From Chromobacterium amazonense (lineage in GTDB: Bacteria; Pseudomonadota; Gammaproteobacteria; Burkholderiales; Chromobacteriaceae): a DNA stretch of 64,000 nucleotides. Shown piece after piece: positions 39,517 to 50,445 of this stretch. A program made the position numbers and the translations under genes. Positions within the stretch are counted from its first letter, which is position 1, and every line of letters begins with the position of its first letter. The notes beneath the pieces are model-generated. The model worked only from the letters and a program-made list of their open reading frames with translations, did no database searches and was not told the origin of the DNA. The stretch lies in NCBI RefSeq assembly GCF_001855565.1, contig NZ_MKCR01000026.1, positions 89,384-153,383 on the forward strand, read 5' to 3'.

Positions 39517-39900
39517 TTACTTGCCGTGCTTCTGCTTGTAGTCTTCCACCGCTGCCTTGATCGCGTCTTCGGCCAGGATGGAGCAGTGGATTTTCACCGG
39601 CGGCAGCGCCAGCTCTTCGGCGATGGCGGTGTTCTTGATGCTCAGCGCCTCGTCCAGCGACTTGCCCTTCACCCACTCGGTCACCAGGGAGGAGGAGGCG
39701 ATGGCGGAGCCGCAGCCGTAAGTCTTGAACTTGGCGTCTTCGATCACGCCGTCGGCGCCGACCTTGATCTGCAGCTTCATCACGTCGCCACAGGCCGGCG
39801 CGCCGACCATGCCGGTGCCGATGCTGTCGTCGCCCTTGTCGAAGGAACCGACGTTGCGCGGATTTTCGTAGTGATCCAACACTTTTTCGCTGTATGCCAT
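39517..39900 (-). CDS. iscU: Fe-S cluster scaffold IscU
   Basis: 127 residues from ATG 39900 ([18 protein letters not shown]); an upstream frame adds 10 residues without a ribosome site. It assembles clusters on Cys37 (GAPACGD), Cys63 ([10 protein letters not shown]) and Cys106, with His105 alongside. The LPPVK motif recognised by HscA is at 99-103. The catalytic Asp39 region is intact. Confidence 0.98.
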   Translation of the reverse strand: MAYSEKVLDHYENPRNVGSFDKGDDSIGTGMVGAPACGDVMKLQIKVGADGVIEDAKFKTYGCGSAIASSSLVTEWVKGKSLDEALSIKNTAIAEELALPPVKIHCSILAEDAIKAAVEDYKQKHGK

Positions 39901-39960
39901 TTTCTTGCTCCTGCAAGGCCGCGGCGGCAAGAGCGCCGCGGCCGGTAACTGGTTATCGGC

Positions 39961-41178
39961 TCAATGCGCCGCCCATTGAACGCTGTTCAGGTCCACGCCG
40001 TCCTTGTACATCTCCCACAGCGGCGACAGTTCGCGCAGCTTGCCGATCTTGGACTTCAACAGCGCGATGGCGTAGTCGATTTCTTCTTCGGTGGTGAAGC
40101 GGCCCAAGGTGAAGCGGATGGAGCTGTGCGCCATTTCGTCGTTGCGGCCCAAGGCGCGCAGCACGTAGGACGGCTCCAGCGAGGCGGAGGTGCAGGCGGA
40201 GCCGCTGGACACGGCCAGGTCCTTGATGGCCATGATCAGGCTTTCGCCCTCGACGAAGTTGAAGCTGACGTTGAGGTTGTGCGGCACGCGCTGGTCGATG
40301 TCGCCGTTGATGTACACCTCTTCCATGTCCTGGATGCCGCGCCACAGACGGTCGCGCAGCATGCGGATGCGCTCGTTCTCGCTGTCCATTTCCTCGCGGG
40401 CGAGGCGGAAAGCTTCGCCCATGCCGACGATCTGGTGGGTGGCCAGGGTGCCGGAGCGGAAGCCGCGCTCATGGCCGCCGCCGTGCATCTGCGCTTCGAG
40501 GCGCACGCGCGGCTTGCGGCGCACGTACAGCGCGCCTATGCCCTTGGGGCCGTAGGCCTTGTGCGCGGACAGGCTCATCAGGTCCACCTTCAGGGTGTTC
40601 AGGTCGATCTTGACCTTGCCCGGGGCCTGGGTGGCGTCGACGTGGAAGATGATGCCTTTTTCGCGGCAGATCTCGCCGATCTGCGGAATATCCTGGATCA
40701 CGCCGATTTCATTGTTCACGTACATCACGGATACCACGATGGTATCCGGGCGGATGGCCGCCTTGAACGCCTCGATGTCCAGCAGGCCGTTTTCCTGCAC
40801 GTCCATGTAAGTGACTTCAAAGCCCTGGCGCTCCAGTTCGCGACAGGTGTCCAGCACCGCCTTGTGCTCGGTCTTGACGGTGATGATGTGCTTGCCCTTG
40901 CTCTTGTAGAACTGGGCCGCGCCCTTGATCGCCAGGTTGTCGGACTCGGTGGCGCCGGAGGTCCAGACGATTTCCTTCGGGTCGGCTCCGATCAGCTTGG
41001 CCACTTCGGCGCGCGCGTTCTCGACGGCCTCTTCCGCTTCCCAGCCGAAGCTGTGGCTGCGCGAGGCGGGATTGCCGAACTTGCCGGTCAGATAGGGAAT
41101 CATCTTTTCGGCTACGCGCGGGTCCACCGGGGTAGTAGCCGAGTAATCCAGATAGATCGGTAGCTTGAGCTGGCTCAT
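39961..41178 (-). CDS. iscS: Cysteine desulfurase IscS
   Basis: 405 residues. A PLP enzyme that takes sulfur from cysteine for Fe-S clusters and tRNA thiolation. The PLP-binding Lys207 is in [10 protein letters not shown], His105 stacks on PLP, and the catalytic Cys329 lies on the mobile loop ([10 protein letters not shown]). Typical IscS length and no CsdA/SufS features. 28 bases after iscR. Confidence 0.98.
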   Translation of the reverse strand: MSQLKLPIYLDYSATTPVDPRVAEKMIPYLTGKFGNPASRSHSFGWEAEEAVENARAEVAKLIGADPKEIVWTSGATESDNLAIKGAAQFYKSKGKHIITVKTEHKAVLDTCRELERQGFEVTYMDVQENGLLDIEAFKAAIRPDTIVVSVMYVNNEIGVIQDIPQIGEICREKGIIFHVDATQAPGKVKIDLNTLKVDLMSLSAHKAYGPKGIGALYVRRKPRVRLEAQMHGGGHERGFRSGTLATHQIVGMGEAFRLAREEMDSENERIRMLRDRLWRGIQDMEEVYINGDIDQRVPHNLNVSFNFVEGESLIMAIKDLAVSSGSACTSASLEPSYVLRALGRNDEMAHSSIRFTLGRFTTEEEIDYAIALLKSKIGKLRELSPLWEMYKDGVDLNSVQWAAH

Positions 41179-41206
41179 ACATTATCTCCGCAAGATTTTC
41201 AGGCGC

Positions 41207-41704
41207 TTACAGGGCGCTGCCGGCGGCGGCAGGGTGCTTGCTGCCGAAGCTGTCGCGTTTGTCCTGCACCACGCTGGTTTCCTTGGCGTGCTCTTCCTGA
41301 GTGTGTTGTTGCTCCACCAGGCTGGCAAGGCTCACCTTGGACAAGTAATCGAAAATGGTGACGTTGAGGTTGGTCCACAAGTCATGGGTCATGCAGCGCT
41401 GGCTGCCGCGACAGTTTTCGCGGCCGCCGCATTGGGTGGCGTCCACCGGCTCGTCGACGGCGACGATGATGTCGGCCACCGAGATGTCCTGGATGTCTTT
41501 GGCCAGGGTGTAGCCGCCGCCAGGGCCGCGCACGCTGTCAACCAGCTCGGCGCGGCGCAGTTTGCCGAACAGTTGTTCCAGGTAGGACAACGAGATGTTT
41601 TGGCGTTCGCTGATGCCGGCCAGGGTGACCGGGCCGCGCTCCTCGCGCATGGCCAGATCCAGCATGGCGGTGACGGCGAAGCGTCCTTTGGTGGTGAGGC
41701 GCAT
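41207..41704 (-). CDS. iscR: Fe-S-sensing regulator IscR (Rrf2 family)
   Basis: 165 residues. Represses the isc operon when it holds a 2Fe-2S cluster. Winged helix at 1-70 ([16 protein letters not shown], then [18 protein letters not shown]). The cluster ligands are Cys92, Cys98, Cys104 and His107 ([14 protein letters not shown]), the same numbering as in E. coli. It heads the operon, with a matching binding site just upstream. Confidence 0.98.
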   Translation of the reverse strand: MRLTTKGRFAVTAMLDLAMREERGPVTLAGISERQNISLSYLEQLFGKLRRAELVDSVRGPGGGYTLAKDIQDISVADIIVAVDEPVDATQCGGRENCRGSQRCMTHDLWTNLNVTIFDYLSKVSLASLVEQQHTQEEHAKETSVVQDKRDSFGSKHPAAAGSAL

Positions 41705-41734
41705 GATGTTCTGTTCCGGTGGGTGGTTGTCGCC

Positions 41735-41769
41735 ATTATACCCAATGTCCGACTATTTTAGTCAAGTAT
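41735..41769 (-). promoter_or_regulatory. isc promoter with IscR type-1 site
   Basis: Bases 41745-41769 match the type-1 IscR consensus at nearly all positions (CCGACTATTTTAGTCAAG core, ending in TAT). On the minus strand TTGACT (41760-41765) and TATAAT (41735-41740) form a promoter with a 19-base spacer that the site overlaps. Holo-IscR would block RNA polymerase, giving autoregulation. Confidence 0.85.
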
Positions 41770-41991
41770 TGTTCGGACGAAGCCGCCACCGGACGGTCAA
41801 AGTTGAGCATTTTACTTGGTTTAAGCCGGGCGGGGCTATGGATTTTTAGTGTTTGTGCATGCGCTTGTGTAAAATCGCTGCAATATCGGGACGGTTGTGC
41901 CGCTGTCGGCATGCGTGGGGAATCGCCACGCGGCGGCAGGCGATGCCGCCGCCATGTCCACCCTGCGGGGAAGCGCGAGGATACAAGCACA

Positions 41992-43113
41992 ATGCATAAG
42001 GTCGTCATCAGCGGCACGGGGCTGTTCACCCCGCCCCATGCCGTCAGCAATGAGGAGTTGGTCGAAGCGTTCAATACCTTCGTCCGCAACCATAACGCGG
42101 CTCATCAGGCCGAAATCGAAGCCGGCGCGCTTGAGCCGCTGGCCGAGTCCAGCGCCGAATTCATCGAGAAGGCATCCGGCATCAAGCAACGCTTTTTGAT
42201 GGACAAGAGCGGCGTGCTCGATCCGGCCAGGATGACGCCGTATCTGCCGGAGCGGCCCAACGAAGAGCTGTCGCTGCAGGCCGAGATGGCCGTGGCGGCT
42301 GCCCGCCAGGCCATGGAAGCGGCTGGCCGCGGCGCCGCCGACATCGACATGGTGATCGTCGCCTGCTCCAATATGCAGCGGCCCTATCCGGCGATGTCGG
42401 TCGAGGTGCAGCAGGCGCTGGGCATCGCCGGCTACGCCTTCGATATGAATGTGGCCTGCTCGTCTGCAACTTTCGGCATCCAGACCGCGGTCAATGCCGT
42501 GGCTACCGGCCAGGCGCGGGCGGTGCTGATGGTGAATCCTGAGATCTGTTCCGCCCACCTGAACTTCCGCGATCGCGACAGCCATTTCATCTTCGGCGAT
42601 GCCTGCACCGCCGTGGTGCTGGAGCGGGCCGACTCGGCCGTTTCCGCGCAGCGCTACGAAGTGCTCGGCTGCAAGCTGGCCACGGTGTTTTCCAATAATA
42701 TCCGCAATAATTTCGGTTTCCTGAACCGTTGCGACGAAAGTGGCATAGGCCAGCCTGACAAGCTGTTTGTGCAACAGGGGCGCAAGGTATTCAAAGAAGT
42801 ATGCCCGATGGTTGGCGAGCATATCGTCGCCCATCTGGAGTCCTTGGGCATTGAGCCGTCGGCGGTGCGCCGCTTCTGGCTGCATCAGGCCAACCTGGCG
42901 ATGAACCAGTTGATCGCGCGGCGCGTGCTGGGTCGAGAGGCCGATGCGGTGGAGGCGCCGGTGATTCTGGACCGTTACGCCAACACCAGTTCCGCCGGCT
43001 CTGTCATTGCCTTCCACTTGCATTCCAACGACTTGCAGGCCGGAGATGTCGGCGTCATCAGTTCTTTCGGGGCGGGCTATTCCGTCGGCTCCGTGGTGTT
43101 GCGCAAACTGTGA
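41992..43113 (+). CDS. Beta-ketoacyl-ACP synthase III-like (FabH-like) enzyme
   Basis: 373 residues from ATG 41992 (MHKVVISGTGLFTPPHAVSN), GAGG about 12 bases upstream; the open frame from 41719 crosses the isc promoter and is rejected. The thiolase-fold triad is complete: Cys156 (NVACSSATFG), His298 (FWLHQANLAMN) and Asn331 (YANTSSAGS). It is longer than E. coli FabH (317 residues), with an insertion around residues 30-95 that includes a helical and charged segment. Such longer KAS III relatives often make methylketones, alkylquinolones, pigments or other acyl products. No fatty-acid genes are adjacent; it diverges from iscR. Confidence 0.88.
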   Translation: MHKVVISGTGLFTPPHAVSNEELVEAFNTFVRNHNAAHQAEIEAGALEPLAESSAEFIEKASGIKQRFLMDKSGVLDPARMTPYLPERPNEELSLQAEMAVAAARQAMEAAGRGAADIDMVIVACSNMQRPYPAMSVEVQQALGIAGYAFDMNVACSSATFGIQTAVNAVATGQARAVLMVNPEICSAHLNFRDRDSHFIFGDACTAVVLERADSAVSAQRYEVLGCKLATVFSNNIRNNFGFLNRCDESGIGQPDKLFVQQGRKVFKEVCPMVGEHIVAHLESLGIEPSAVRRFWLHQANLAMNQLIARRVLGREADAVEAPVILDRYANTSSAGSVIAFHLHSNDLQAGDVGVISSFGAGYSVGSVVLRKL

Positions 43114-43163
43114 GCGTTTGTTGGATGAAGGGCCTGCCACGGCCCGCCATGCCATAAAAAAGC

Positions 43164-43192
43164 CAGAGGGCGCTTGTCAAAAGCGCCCTCTG
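43164..43192 (-). terminator. Hairpin with T-run facing the minus strand
   Basis: CAGAGGGCGCTT (43164-43175) pairs with AAGCGCCCTCTG (43181-43192). The T-run (TTTTTT) follows on the minus strand, although both flanking genes run on the plus strand. It may still act on plus-strand transcripts through the stem alone. Confidence 0.55.
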
Positions 43193-43286
43193 TGCATAAT
43201 GTATCCCCACCAGCCGAATCCAAGATTCCGGTTCAATAGCAAAAAAGACCCGACTGATGGTCTGTACAAAGGGAAGGGAAACATTT

Positions 43287-44882
43287 ATGCAAGCTTTCAA
43301 AAAGCTTTTGGTGCTTGGCGCGTTCGCGGGAACTTCATTGGCGGCGCATGCCGCCGGAACCCTGGTGTTCTGTTCCGAGGGCAGCCCGGCCGGTTTCGAT
43401 CCGGGCCAATACACCTCCGGCACCGATTTCGACGCCTCGGCCGAAACCGTGTTCAACCGTCTGGTGCAATTCCAGCGCGGCGGCACCAAGGTGATTCCGG
43501 GCCTGGCAGAAAAGTGGGAAGTGTCGGCCGATGGCCTGACCTACACTTTCAATCTGCGCAAGGGCGTGAAGTTCCAGACCACCGACTACTTCAAGCCGAC
43601 GCGCGAATTCAACGCCGATGACGTGGTGTTCACCTTCGACCGGATGCTCAACAAGAACAATCCGTTCCGCAAGGCTTACCCGACCGAGTTCCCGTACTTC
43701 ACCGACATGGGCATGGACGAGAACATCGTCAAGGTCGAGAAGGTGGATCCGTACACGGTCAAGTTCACGCTGAAGAAGATCGACGCCGCTTTTGTGCAGA
43801 ACCTGGCGATGAGCTTCGCCTCTATCCAGTCCGCGGAATACGCCGACAAGCTGCTGAAGGACGGCAAGCCGCAGCTGATCAACCAGCAGCCGGTGGGCAC
43901 CGGTCCGTTCATCTTCAAGCGCTACCAGAAGGATGCGCAGATCCGCTTTGCCGCCAACAAGGATTACTGGGACAAGGCTAATGGCCCGAAGGTGGACAAC
44001 CTGGTGTTCGCGATCACCACCGACGCTTCCGTGCGCTACCAGAAGCTGAAGGCCGGCGAGTGCCAGATCACCACCTATCCGCGTCCGACCGACATCGCCG
44101 CGATGAAGGCCGATCCGAAGATGAAAGTGATCTCCCAGGCCGGCTTCAACCTGGGTTACCTGGCCTACAACGTCAAGCACAAGCCGCTGGACAAGCTGGA
44201 AGTGCGGGAGGCGCTGGACATGGCCATCAACAAGAAGGCCATCCTGCAGGCGGTGTACCAGGGCGCCGGCCAAGCCGCGACCAACCCGATGCCGCCGACC
44301 CAGTGGTCGTACAACAAGAACCTGAAGGACGCGCCGTACGACACGGCCAAGGCCAAGGCCCTGCTGGCCAAGGCGGGCTACCCCAACGGCTTCGACATCA
44401 CCCTGTGGGCGATGCCGGTGCAGCGTCCGTACAATCCCAACGCCAAGCTGATGGCGGAAATGATCCAGTCCGACTGGGCCAAGATCGGCGTCAAGGCCAA
44501 GATCACCTCCTACGAGTGGGGCGAGTACCTGAAGCGCGCCAAGGCCGGCGAGCATGACTCCATGCTGATCGGCTGGACCGGCGACAACGGCGATCCGGAC
44601 AACTGGTTGGGCGTGCTGTTCGGCTGCGACGCGATGAACGGCAACAACTTCTCCAAGTTCTGCTACAAGCCGTTCGAAGACCTGATCCAGAAGGGCAAGA
44701 GCACCGCCAACGTCGCCGAGCGCACCAAGCTGTACATGAAGGCGCAGGAGATCGTGAAGCAGCAAGTGCCGCTGACCACCATCGCCCACTCCACCGTCAA
44801 TCAGCCGATGCTGAAGTCGGTGCAAGGGTTCAAGGTCAGCCCGTTTGGCCTGAACTCCTTCTACGGCGTCAGCGTCAAGTAA
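43287..44882 (+). CDS. dppA: Dipeptide ABC transporter binding protein
   Basis: 531 residues from ATG 43287, preceded by GGGAAGGG. Signal peptide to about residue 23 (AFAGTSLAAHAAG). Family 5 solute-binding protein: LVFCSEGSPAGFDP at the mature start, GLTYTFNLRKGVKF and the C-terminal ..YEWGEYLKRAKAGEHDS are DppA-type. It collects dipeptides, and in relatives also haem or aminolevulinate, in the periplasm and delivers them to DppBC. Confidence 0.95.
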   Translation: MQAFKKLLVLGAFAGTSLAAHAAGTLVFCSEGSPAGFDPGQYTSGTDFDASAETVFNRLVQFQRGGTKVIPGLAEKWEVSADGLTYTFNLRKGVKFQTTDYFKPTREFNADDVVFTFDRMLNKNNPFRKAYPTEFPYFTDMGMDENIVKVEKVDPYTVKFTLKKIDAAFVQNLAMSFASIQSAEYADKLLKDGKPQLINQQPVGTGPFIFKRYQKDAQIRFAANKDYWDKANGPKVDNLVFAITTDASVRYQKLKAGECQITTYPRPTDIAAMKADPKMKVISQAGFNLGYLAYNVKHKPLDKLEVREALDMAINKKAILQAVYQGAGQAATNPMPPTQWSYNKNLKDAPYDTAKAKALLAKAGYPNGFDITLWAMPVQRPYNPNAKLMAEMIQSDWAKIGVKAKITSYEWGEYLKRAKAGEHDSMLIGWTGDNGDPDNWLGVLFGCDAMNGNNFSKFCYKPFEDLIQKGKSTANVAERTKLYMKAQEIVKQQVPLTTIAHSTVNQPMLKSVQGFKVSPFGLNSFYGVSVK

Positions 44883-45315
44883 GCTTAGCCTGAATCAGGC
44901 ATGACCATGGCGGCGGGGCCCAGGCTCCGCCGCTTGCAACAAGTGCCGGCCTCATCAGCGATCCGTTTAGAGAAAGCGGTGGTCCGGCATGGCAGTATCT
45001 GCACGGGAATCAAGGTAGAAGCTAGAAGCAAGGCCAGGGCAAGGCAGCCGGCATGACGCCGGTTTGACCTGCGTCAATCCCTCGCGGGAGGCGGACTGAT
45101 ATCGTCTGTTTCGCCGGAGTGGTGGATGCAGCTAATGCTGGTGGGTGGTTTAGTTGCCGTCCGCCGCCCGGCACCCTGTCCTCTTTGCGTCGCGCCTCGC
45201 GCGGCGGCCCAGTTCTCTCCCAGCATTTCTCCGTGTCGATTTCCTGCACGCCATGTCTCTAGCAGTCAGACGGCGCGCGCGATGTTGGCATCGCCCGCGC
45301 CTGGGAGAGTTATCC
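44883..45315 (+). other. dppA-dppB intergenic region
   Basis: 433 bases without a supported gene. It contains a GCGGCGG/CCGCCGC hairpin at 44910-44933 without a T-run, and an FNR/ANR-like box at 45064-45077. The size suggests that dppBCDF has its own promoter and that dppA is expressed at a different level from the permease genes. Confidence 0.6.
45064..45077 (+). promoter_or_regulatory. FNR/ANR-type box upstream of dppB
   Basis: TTGACCTGCGTCAA is a symmetric TTGAC-N4-GTCAA, close to the ANR/FNR consensus TTGAT-N4-ATCAA. A TGATAT at 45097-45102 lies at the distance expected of a -10 for a class II site centred near -41.5. Suggests oxygen-dependent control of dppBCDF. No FNR gene is in the window. 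Confidence 0.55.
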
Positions 45316-46344
45316 ATGTTTTCATTCATCTTGCGCAGGCTGGGCCTTCTGGTGCCCACCTTTTTCGGCATTACGCTGCTGACATTCGGCCTGATCCGCA
45401 TGATTCCCGGCGACCCGGTGGAAGTGATGGTGGGCGAGCGCACGCTCGACCCCAAGATGCACGCCGAGGCGCTGCACCGCCTGGGGCTGGACAAGCCCTT
45501 GTACGCCCAGTATTTCGACTACATCGTCAACCTGCTGCATGGCAATCTGGGCGAGTCGTTGGTGACCAAGAGCAGCGTCTGGACCGAGTTCAAGACGCTG
45601 TTTCCCGCCACCCTGGAGCTGGCGCTGTCGGCGCTGCTGTTCGCCATCGTCTGGGGGCTGCTGGCCGGCGTGCTGGCGGCGATCAAGCGCGGCTCGCTGT
45701 TTGATCACGGCGTGATGGGCATCTCGCTGACCGGCTTTTCCATGCCCATCTTCTGGTGGGGCCTGATCCTGATCATGTTCTTCTCGGTCAAGCTGGGCTG
45801 GACGCCGGTATCGGGCCGCATGGACCTGATGTTCGACATCCATCCGCGCACCGGCTTCATGCTGATCGACAGCTGGCTGGCCGAGTCGGCCGACCCCGAG
45901 GGCAATGCCGGGGCGTTCAAGAGCGCGTTGAGCCACCTGATCCTGCCGTCCATCGTGCTGGGCACCATTCCGCTGGCGGTGATCGCCCGGATGACCCGCT
46001 CATCCATGCTGGAAGTGCTGCGCGAAGACTACGTGCGCACCGCGCGCGCCAAGGGCCTGTCTCCGGCCCGCGTCATCTTCATCCACACCCTGCGCAACGC
46101 GCTGATTCCGGTGCTGACCGTGATCGGCCTGCAGGTGGGCACGTTGATGGGCGGCGCGGTGTTGACCGAGACCATCTTCTCCTGGCCCGGCATCGGCAAA
46201 TGGCTGATCGACGCCATCGGCCGCCGCGACTACCCGGTGGTGCAGAACGGCATCCTGATGGTGGCCACGCTGGTGATCGTCACCAACTTCATCGTCGACA
46301 TCCTGTACGGCATCGCCAATCCGCGCATCCGTCACGCCAAGTAA
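45316..46344 (+). CDS. dppB: Dipeptide ABC transporter permease DppB
   Basis: 342 residues from ATG 45316 (GGGAG upstream); a longer open frame is rejected because MFSFILRRLGLLVPTFFGI is the family start. Six TM helices, with the EAA loop DYVRTARAKGLSPARVI near 237-253 that contacts the ATPases. Inner-membrane half of the transporter together with DppC. Confidence 0.95.
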   Translation: MFSFILRRLGLLVPTFFGITLLTFGLIRMIPGDPVEVMVGERTLDPKMHAEALHRLGLDKPLYAQYFDYIVNLLHGNLGESLVTKSSVWTEFKTLFPATLELALSALLFAIVWGLLAGVLAAIKRGSLFDHGVMGISLTGFSMPIFWWGLILIMFFSVKLGWTPVSGRMDLMFDIHPRTGFMLIDSWLAESADPEGNAGAFKSALSHLILPSIVLGTIPLAVIARMTRSSMLEVLREDYVRTARAKGLSPARVIFIHTLRNALIPVLTVIGLQVGTLMGGAVLTETIFSWPGIGKWLIDAIGRRDYPVVQNGILMVATLVIVTNFIVDILYGIANPRIRHAK

Positions 46345-46357
46345 GCAGGGACGCACT

Positions 46358-47278
46358 ATGAGCCAAACCAAGCAAACCGCGGCCGCTCAGCCGGCCGACC
46401 TGGCGCTGTCCTATCCGTCTCCGCTGAAGGAGTTCTGGCAGGGCTTTTCCCACAACAAGGGCGCGGTCGCCGGCCTCGTCTTCGTGGTCTTCATCGTCAC
46501 CTGTGCGCTGCTGGCGCCGGCGTTGGCGCCGTACAGCCCGATCGAGCAGTATCGCGACCACCTGCTGACGCCGCCGTCCTGGCAGGCTGGCGGCAGCATG
46601 CAATTCCTGTTCGGCACCGACGAGCTGGGCCGCGACATCCTGTCGCGCCTGATCTACGGCGCGCGGCTGTCGCTGTTCATCGGCCTGATGTCGGTGCTGA
46701 TGGCGCTGGTCCCCGGCGTGATCCTGGGCTTGCTCGCCGCCTTTTTCCCCAAGGTGCTGGGCGCGTCTATCATGCGCCTGATGGACATCATGATGGCGCT
46801 GCCGTCGCTGCTGCTGGCCGTCGCCATCATGGCCATTCTCGGGCCTGGCCTGACTAATGCCATGATCGCCATCGCCACCGTGTCTTTGCCTGCCTATGTG
46901 CGCCTGACGCGCGCCTCGGCCATGACCGAGCTGAACCGCGACTACGTGGTGGCCTCGCGCGTGGCGGGCACCGGCCTGTTCCGCTTGATGTTCGTGACCG
47001 TGCTGCCGAACTGCATGGCGCCGCTGATCGTGCACGCCACCATGAGCTTCTCCTCCGCGATTCTGGAAATCGCCGCGCTGGGCTTCCTGGGCCTGGGCGT
47101 GCAGCCGCCGACCGCCGAGTGGGGCACCATGCTGGCCTCGGCCCGCGACTACATCGAGAGCGCGTGGTGGGTGGTGACCTTGCCCGGCCTGACCATCCTG
47201 CTGTCGGTATTGGCGATCAACCTGATGGGCGACGGCCTGCGCGACGCGCTGGACCCGAAGCTGAAGCGCGCCGCCTGA
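46358..47278 (+). CDS. dppC: Dipeptide ABC transporter permease DppC
   Basis: 306 residues, six TM helices (first near 30-50, [20 protein letters not shown]). [20 protein letters not shown] is the conserved periplasmic motif and [19 protein letters not shown] the EAA loop. 13 bases after dppB. Confidence 0.95.
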   Translation: MSQTKQTAAAQPADLALSYPSPLKEFWQGFSHNKGAVAGLVFVVFIVTCALLAPALAPYSPIEQYRDHLLTPPSWQAGGSMQFLFGTDELGRDILSRLIYGARLSLFIGLMSVLMALVPGVILGLLAAFFPKVLGASIMRLMDIMMALPSLLLAVAIMAILGPGLTNAMIAIATVSLPAYVRLTRASAMTELNRDYVVASRVAGTGLFRLMFVTVLPNCMAPLIVHATMSFSSAILEIAALGFLGLGVQPPTAEWGTMLASARDYIESAWWVVTLPGLTILLSVLAINLMGDGLRDALDPKLKRAA

Positions 47279-47288
47279 GGATAAGAAT

Positions 47289-48261
47289 ATGAGTCTGTTG
47301 CAAATCAAGAATCTGTCCGTGGAGTTCGGATCGGAAAAAAATCCGTTCCGCGCGGTGGAAGGGCTGGAGCTGTCGGTCAATCAGGGCGAGATCGTCGGGA
47401 TTGTCGGCGAGTCCGGTTCCGGCAAGTCGGTGACCATGATGGCGATGATGGGCCTGTTGGAAGGGCAGGGCCGCATCGTCGCCGACGAGTTGTCCTTCGA
47501 CGGCAAGGACCTGCTGACTATCTCGGCGCGCGGCCGCCGCAAGATCGTCGGCAAGGATATCTCGATGATCTTCCAGGATCCGATGACCGCGCTGAACCCC
47601 AGCTACACCGTCGGCTACCAGATCATGGAAGTGCTGAAAGTGCATCAGGGCCTGCGCGGCGCGGCGCTGAAGGCGCGCGCGCTGGAGCTGATGCAGCTGG
47701 TGGAGATTCCCGCCGCGGCCACTCGTCTGGACGCGTATCCGCACCAGCTGTCCGGCGGCATGAGCCAGCGCGTGGCCATCGCCATGGCCATTGCCTGTAA
47801 TCCCAAGCTGTTGATCGCCGACGAGCCGACCACCGCGCTGGACGTCACCATCCAGGCCCAGATCATGGAACTGCTGGTGTCCTTGCAGAAGAGCCAGAAC
47901 ATGGCCCTGATCCTGATCACCCACGATCTGGCCGTGGTGGCCGAGGTGGCGCAGCGGCTGGTGGTGATGTACGCCGGCCAGGCGGCGGAGATGGGCACGG
48001 TGCCGGAAATCTTCCGCCATCCGACCCATCCCTACACCGAGGCCTTGCTGATGTCCATTCCGGAGCACAGCAAGGGCGCGCGCCGCCTGTCCACGCTGCC
48101 GGGCATCGTGCCGGGCCAGTACGACCGTCCGAGCGGTTGCCTGTTGTCGCCGCGCTGCCCGTACGCGCAGGACAACTGCCGCAGCCAACGGCCCGGATTG
48201 ACCGCCCATGCGCATGGCGCGGTGCGTTGCCACTACCCGTTGCCGGCCAAGGAGAAGCAGC

Positions 48262-48269
<8 letters not shown>
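47289..48269 (+). CDS. dppD: Dipeptide ABC transporter ATPase DppD
   Basis: 326 residues. Walker A GESGSGKS at 40-47, signature [14 protein letters not shown], Walker [13 protein letters not shown] and switch His in [11 protein letters not shown]. The oligopeptide/dipeptide-type C-terminal extension carries the Cys cluster [14 protein letters not shown]. Its stop overlaps dppF by 8 bases. Confidence 0.96.
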
Positions 48270-49233
<964 letters not shown>

Positions 49234-49250
49234 GTTCCATCGCGCCTGTC

Positions 49251-49281
49251 AGCCCGCAACGGTTTCCGTTGCGGGCTTTTC
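49251..49281 (+). terminator. Intrinsic terminator after dppF
   Basis: Stem AGCCCGCAACGG / CCGTTGCGGGCT with a TTT loop, followed by TTTC and TTTTTC. Confidence 0.92.
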
Positions 49282-49337
49282 ATTTTTCGCAGGCATGTGC
49301 GGCTACACTGAAAGCTCACCCATTGCGGACGCGGATC

Positions 49338-49745
49338 ATGCATCTTCACCCCTATCTCCACTTCAACGGCCATGCCGAGCAGGCGCTGAATTTCTACAGC
49401 AAGGCGCTGGACGGCCAAATCGCCATGCTGATGCGTTATGCCGACGCGCCCAAGGATGTGCCGTCGATGGGCGGCATCGATCCGAACTGGGTGATGCACG
49501 CCAGACTGACCTTCGGCGCCAATGCGCTGATGATTTCGGACACCGGCCGGCCGGTGGCGTCTGGCCAGCAGATCACGCGGTCCATCAACCTGGAGGGCGA
49601 CACCGCGGCCGCGGAAAGGGTTTTTGCCGCGCTGAGCGCAGGCGGCCAGGTGACGATGCCGCTGAGCAAAACGTTCTGGAACGCGCTTTTTGGCTGCTTT
49701 AGTGATAAATTCGGCGTCAGCTGGATGGTCAATTGCCAATTATGA
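49338..49745 (+). CDS. VOC-family (PhnB/YjdN-like) protein
   Basis: 135 residues from ATG 49338; the longer frame from 49269 begins inside the dppF terminator and is rejected. Sequence [20 protein letters not shown], then [19 protein letters not shown], is the glyoxalase/bleomycin-resistance fold of the PhnB (3-demethylubiquinone methyltransferase-like) subgroup. Enzymatic role unknown; the conserved His and Glu metal pattern is only partly visible. Not operon-linked to coaD in an obvious way. Confidence 0.85.
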   Translation: MHLHPYLHFNGHAEQALNFYSKALDGQIAMLMRYADAPKDVPSMGGIDPNWVMHARLTFGANALMISDTGRPVASGQQITRSINLEGDTAAAERVFAALSAGGQVTMPLSKTFWNALFGCFSDKFGVSWMVNCQL

Positions 49746-49872
49746 TCTTTTCTTGACGGCCCTCCTGGCGCGGCAGTTTTTTGCCGCGTCGCACAAAAAT
49801 TCCTTTACCACCCCGCCTTCGCAAGATACATTCGCCATGGAACATGCACTCAAAGCCCGAGGAAAACGTCAA

Positions 49873-50367
49873 TTGAAACGAGCCGTCTATGCCGGCAGCT
49901 TTGACCCGGTGACCAATGGCCACTTGTGGATGATACGAGAGGCGGTGGAGTTGTTTGACGAGCTGATCGTCGCCGTAGGCGTCAATCCCGACAAGCATTG
50001 CACTTTCAGCGCCGAGCAGCGGGTTGCGCTGCTGCGCGAGGTGACTGCCGGATTCAGCAAGCTGAGAGTCGAAGTCTTCGAAAATCAGTTTCTGGTGAAT
50101 TACGCGCAAAGCGTCGGCGCCAACTACATCGTCCGGGGCATCCGCACCGCCAGCGACTACGAATACGAGCGCACCATGCGCTATATCAACTCCGACTTGC
50201 ATCCTGACATCACCACCCTTTTCCTGCTGCCGCCGCGCGAGTACGCCGAGGTGTCGTCGACCATGGTCAAGGGGCTGATCGGGCCGCGCGGCTGGGAGGG
50301 CGTGATTCGCCAGTACCTGCCGGAGCCGGTGTACCGCAAGATGCTGGAGATGTATTCCCCGCAATAG
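49873..50367 (+). CDS. coaD: Phosphopantetheine adenylyltransferase (TTG start)
   Basis: 164 residues from TTG 49873, giving the standard start [17 protein letters not shown], with GAGGA 8-9 bases upstream. The only ATG (49837) would add 12 residues not found in the family. It adenylates phosphopantetheine in CoA synthesis. The nucleotidyltransferase (T/H)xGH motif is TNGH at 14-17, and [10 protein letters not shown] carries the ISSTxVR-type second motif. Length fits CoaD. Confidence 0.93.
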   Translation: MKRAVYAGSFDPVTNGHLWMIREAVELFDELIVAVGVNPDKHCTFSAEQRVALLREVTAGFSKLRVEVFENQFLVNYAQSVGANYIVRGIRTASDYEYERTMRYINSDLHPDITTLFLLPPREYAEVSSTMVKGLIGPRGWEGVIRQYLPEPVYRKMLEMYSPQ

Positions 50368-50397
50368 GCCTTATAATGCAGGCCTGAACCGAATGTC

Positions 50398-50425
50398 GCG
50401 CCAGCCCTCGGCTGGCGCTTTGCTT
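50398..50425 (+). terminator. Intrinsic terminator after coaD
   Basis: GCGCCAGCC / GGCTGGCGC stem with a short loop, followed by TTTGCTTT. Confidence 0.75.
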
Positions 50426-50445
50426 TGCCGCTTCGAGGATTTTTC

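Noticed and set aside
41719..41991. An N-terminal extension of the KAS III-like gene
   Set aside because: It would cross the isc promoter and IscR site, and the family starts at MHKVVISG.
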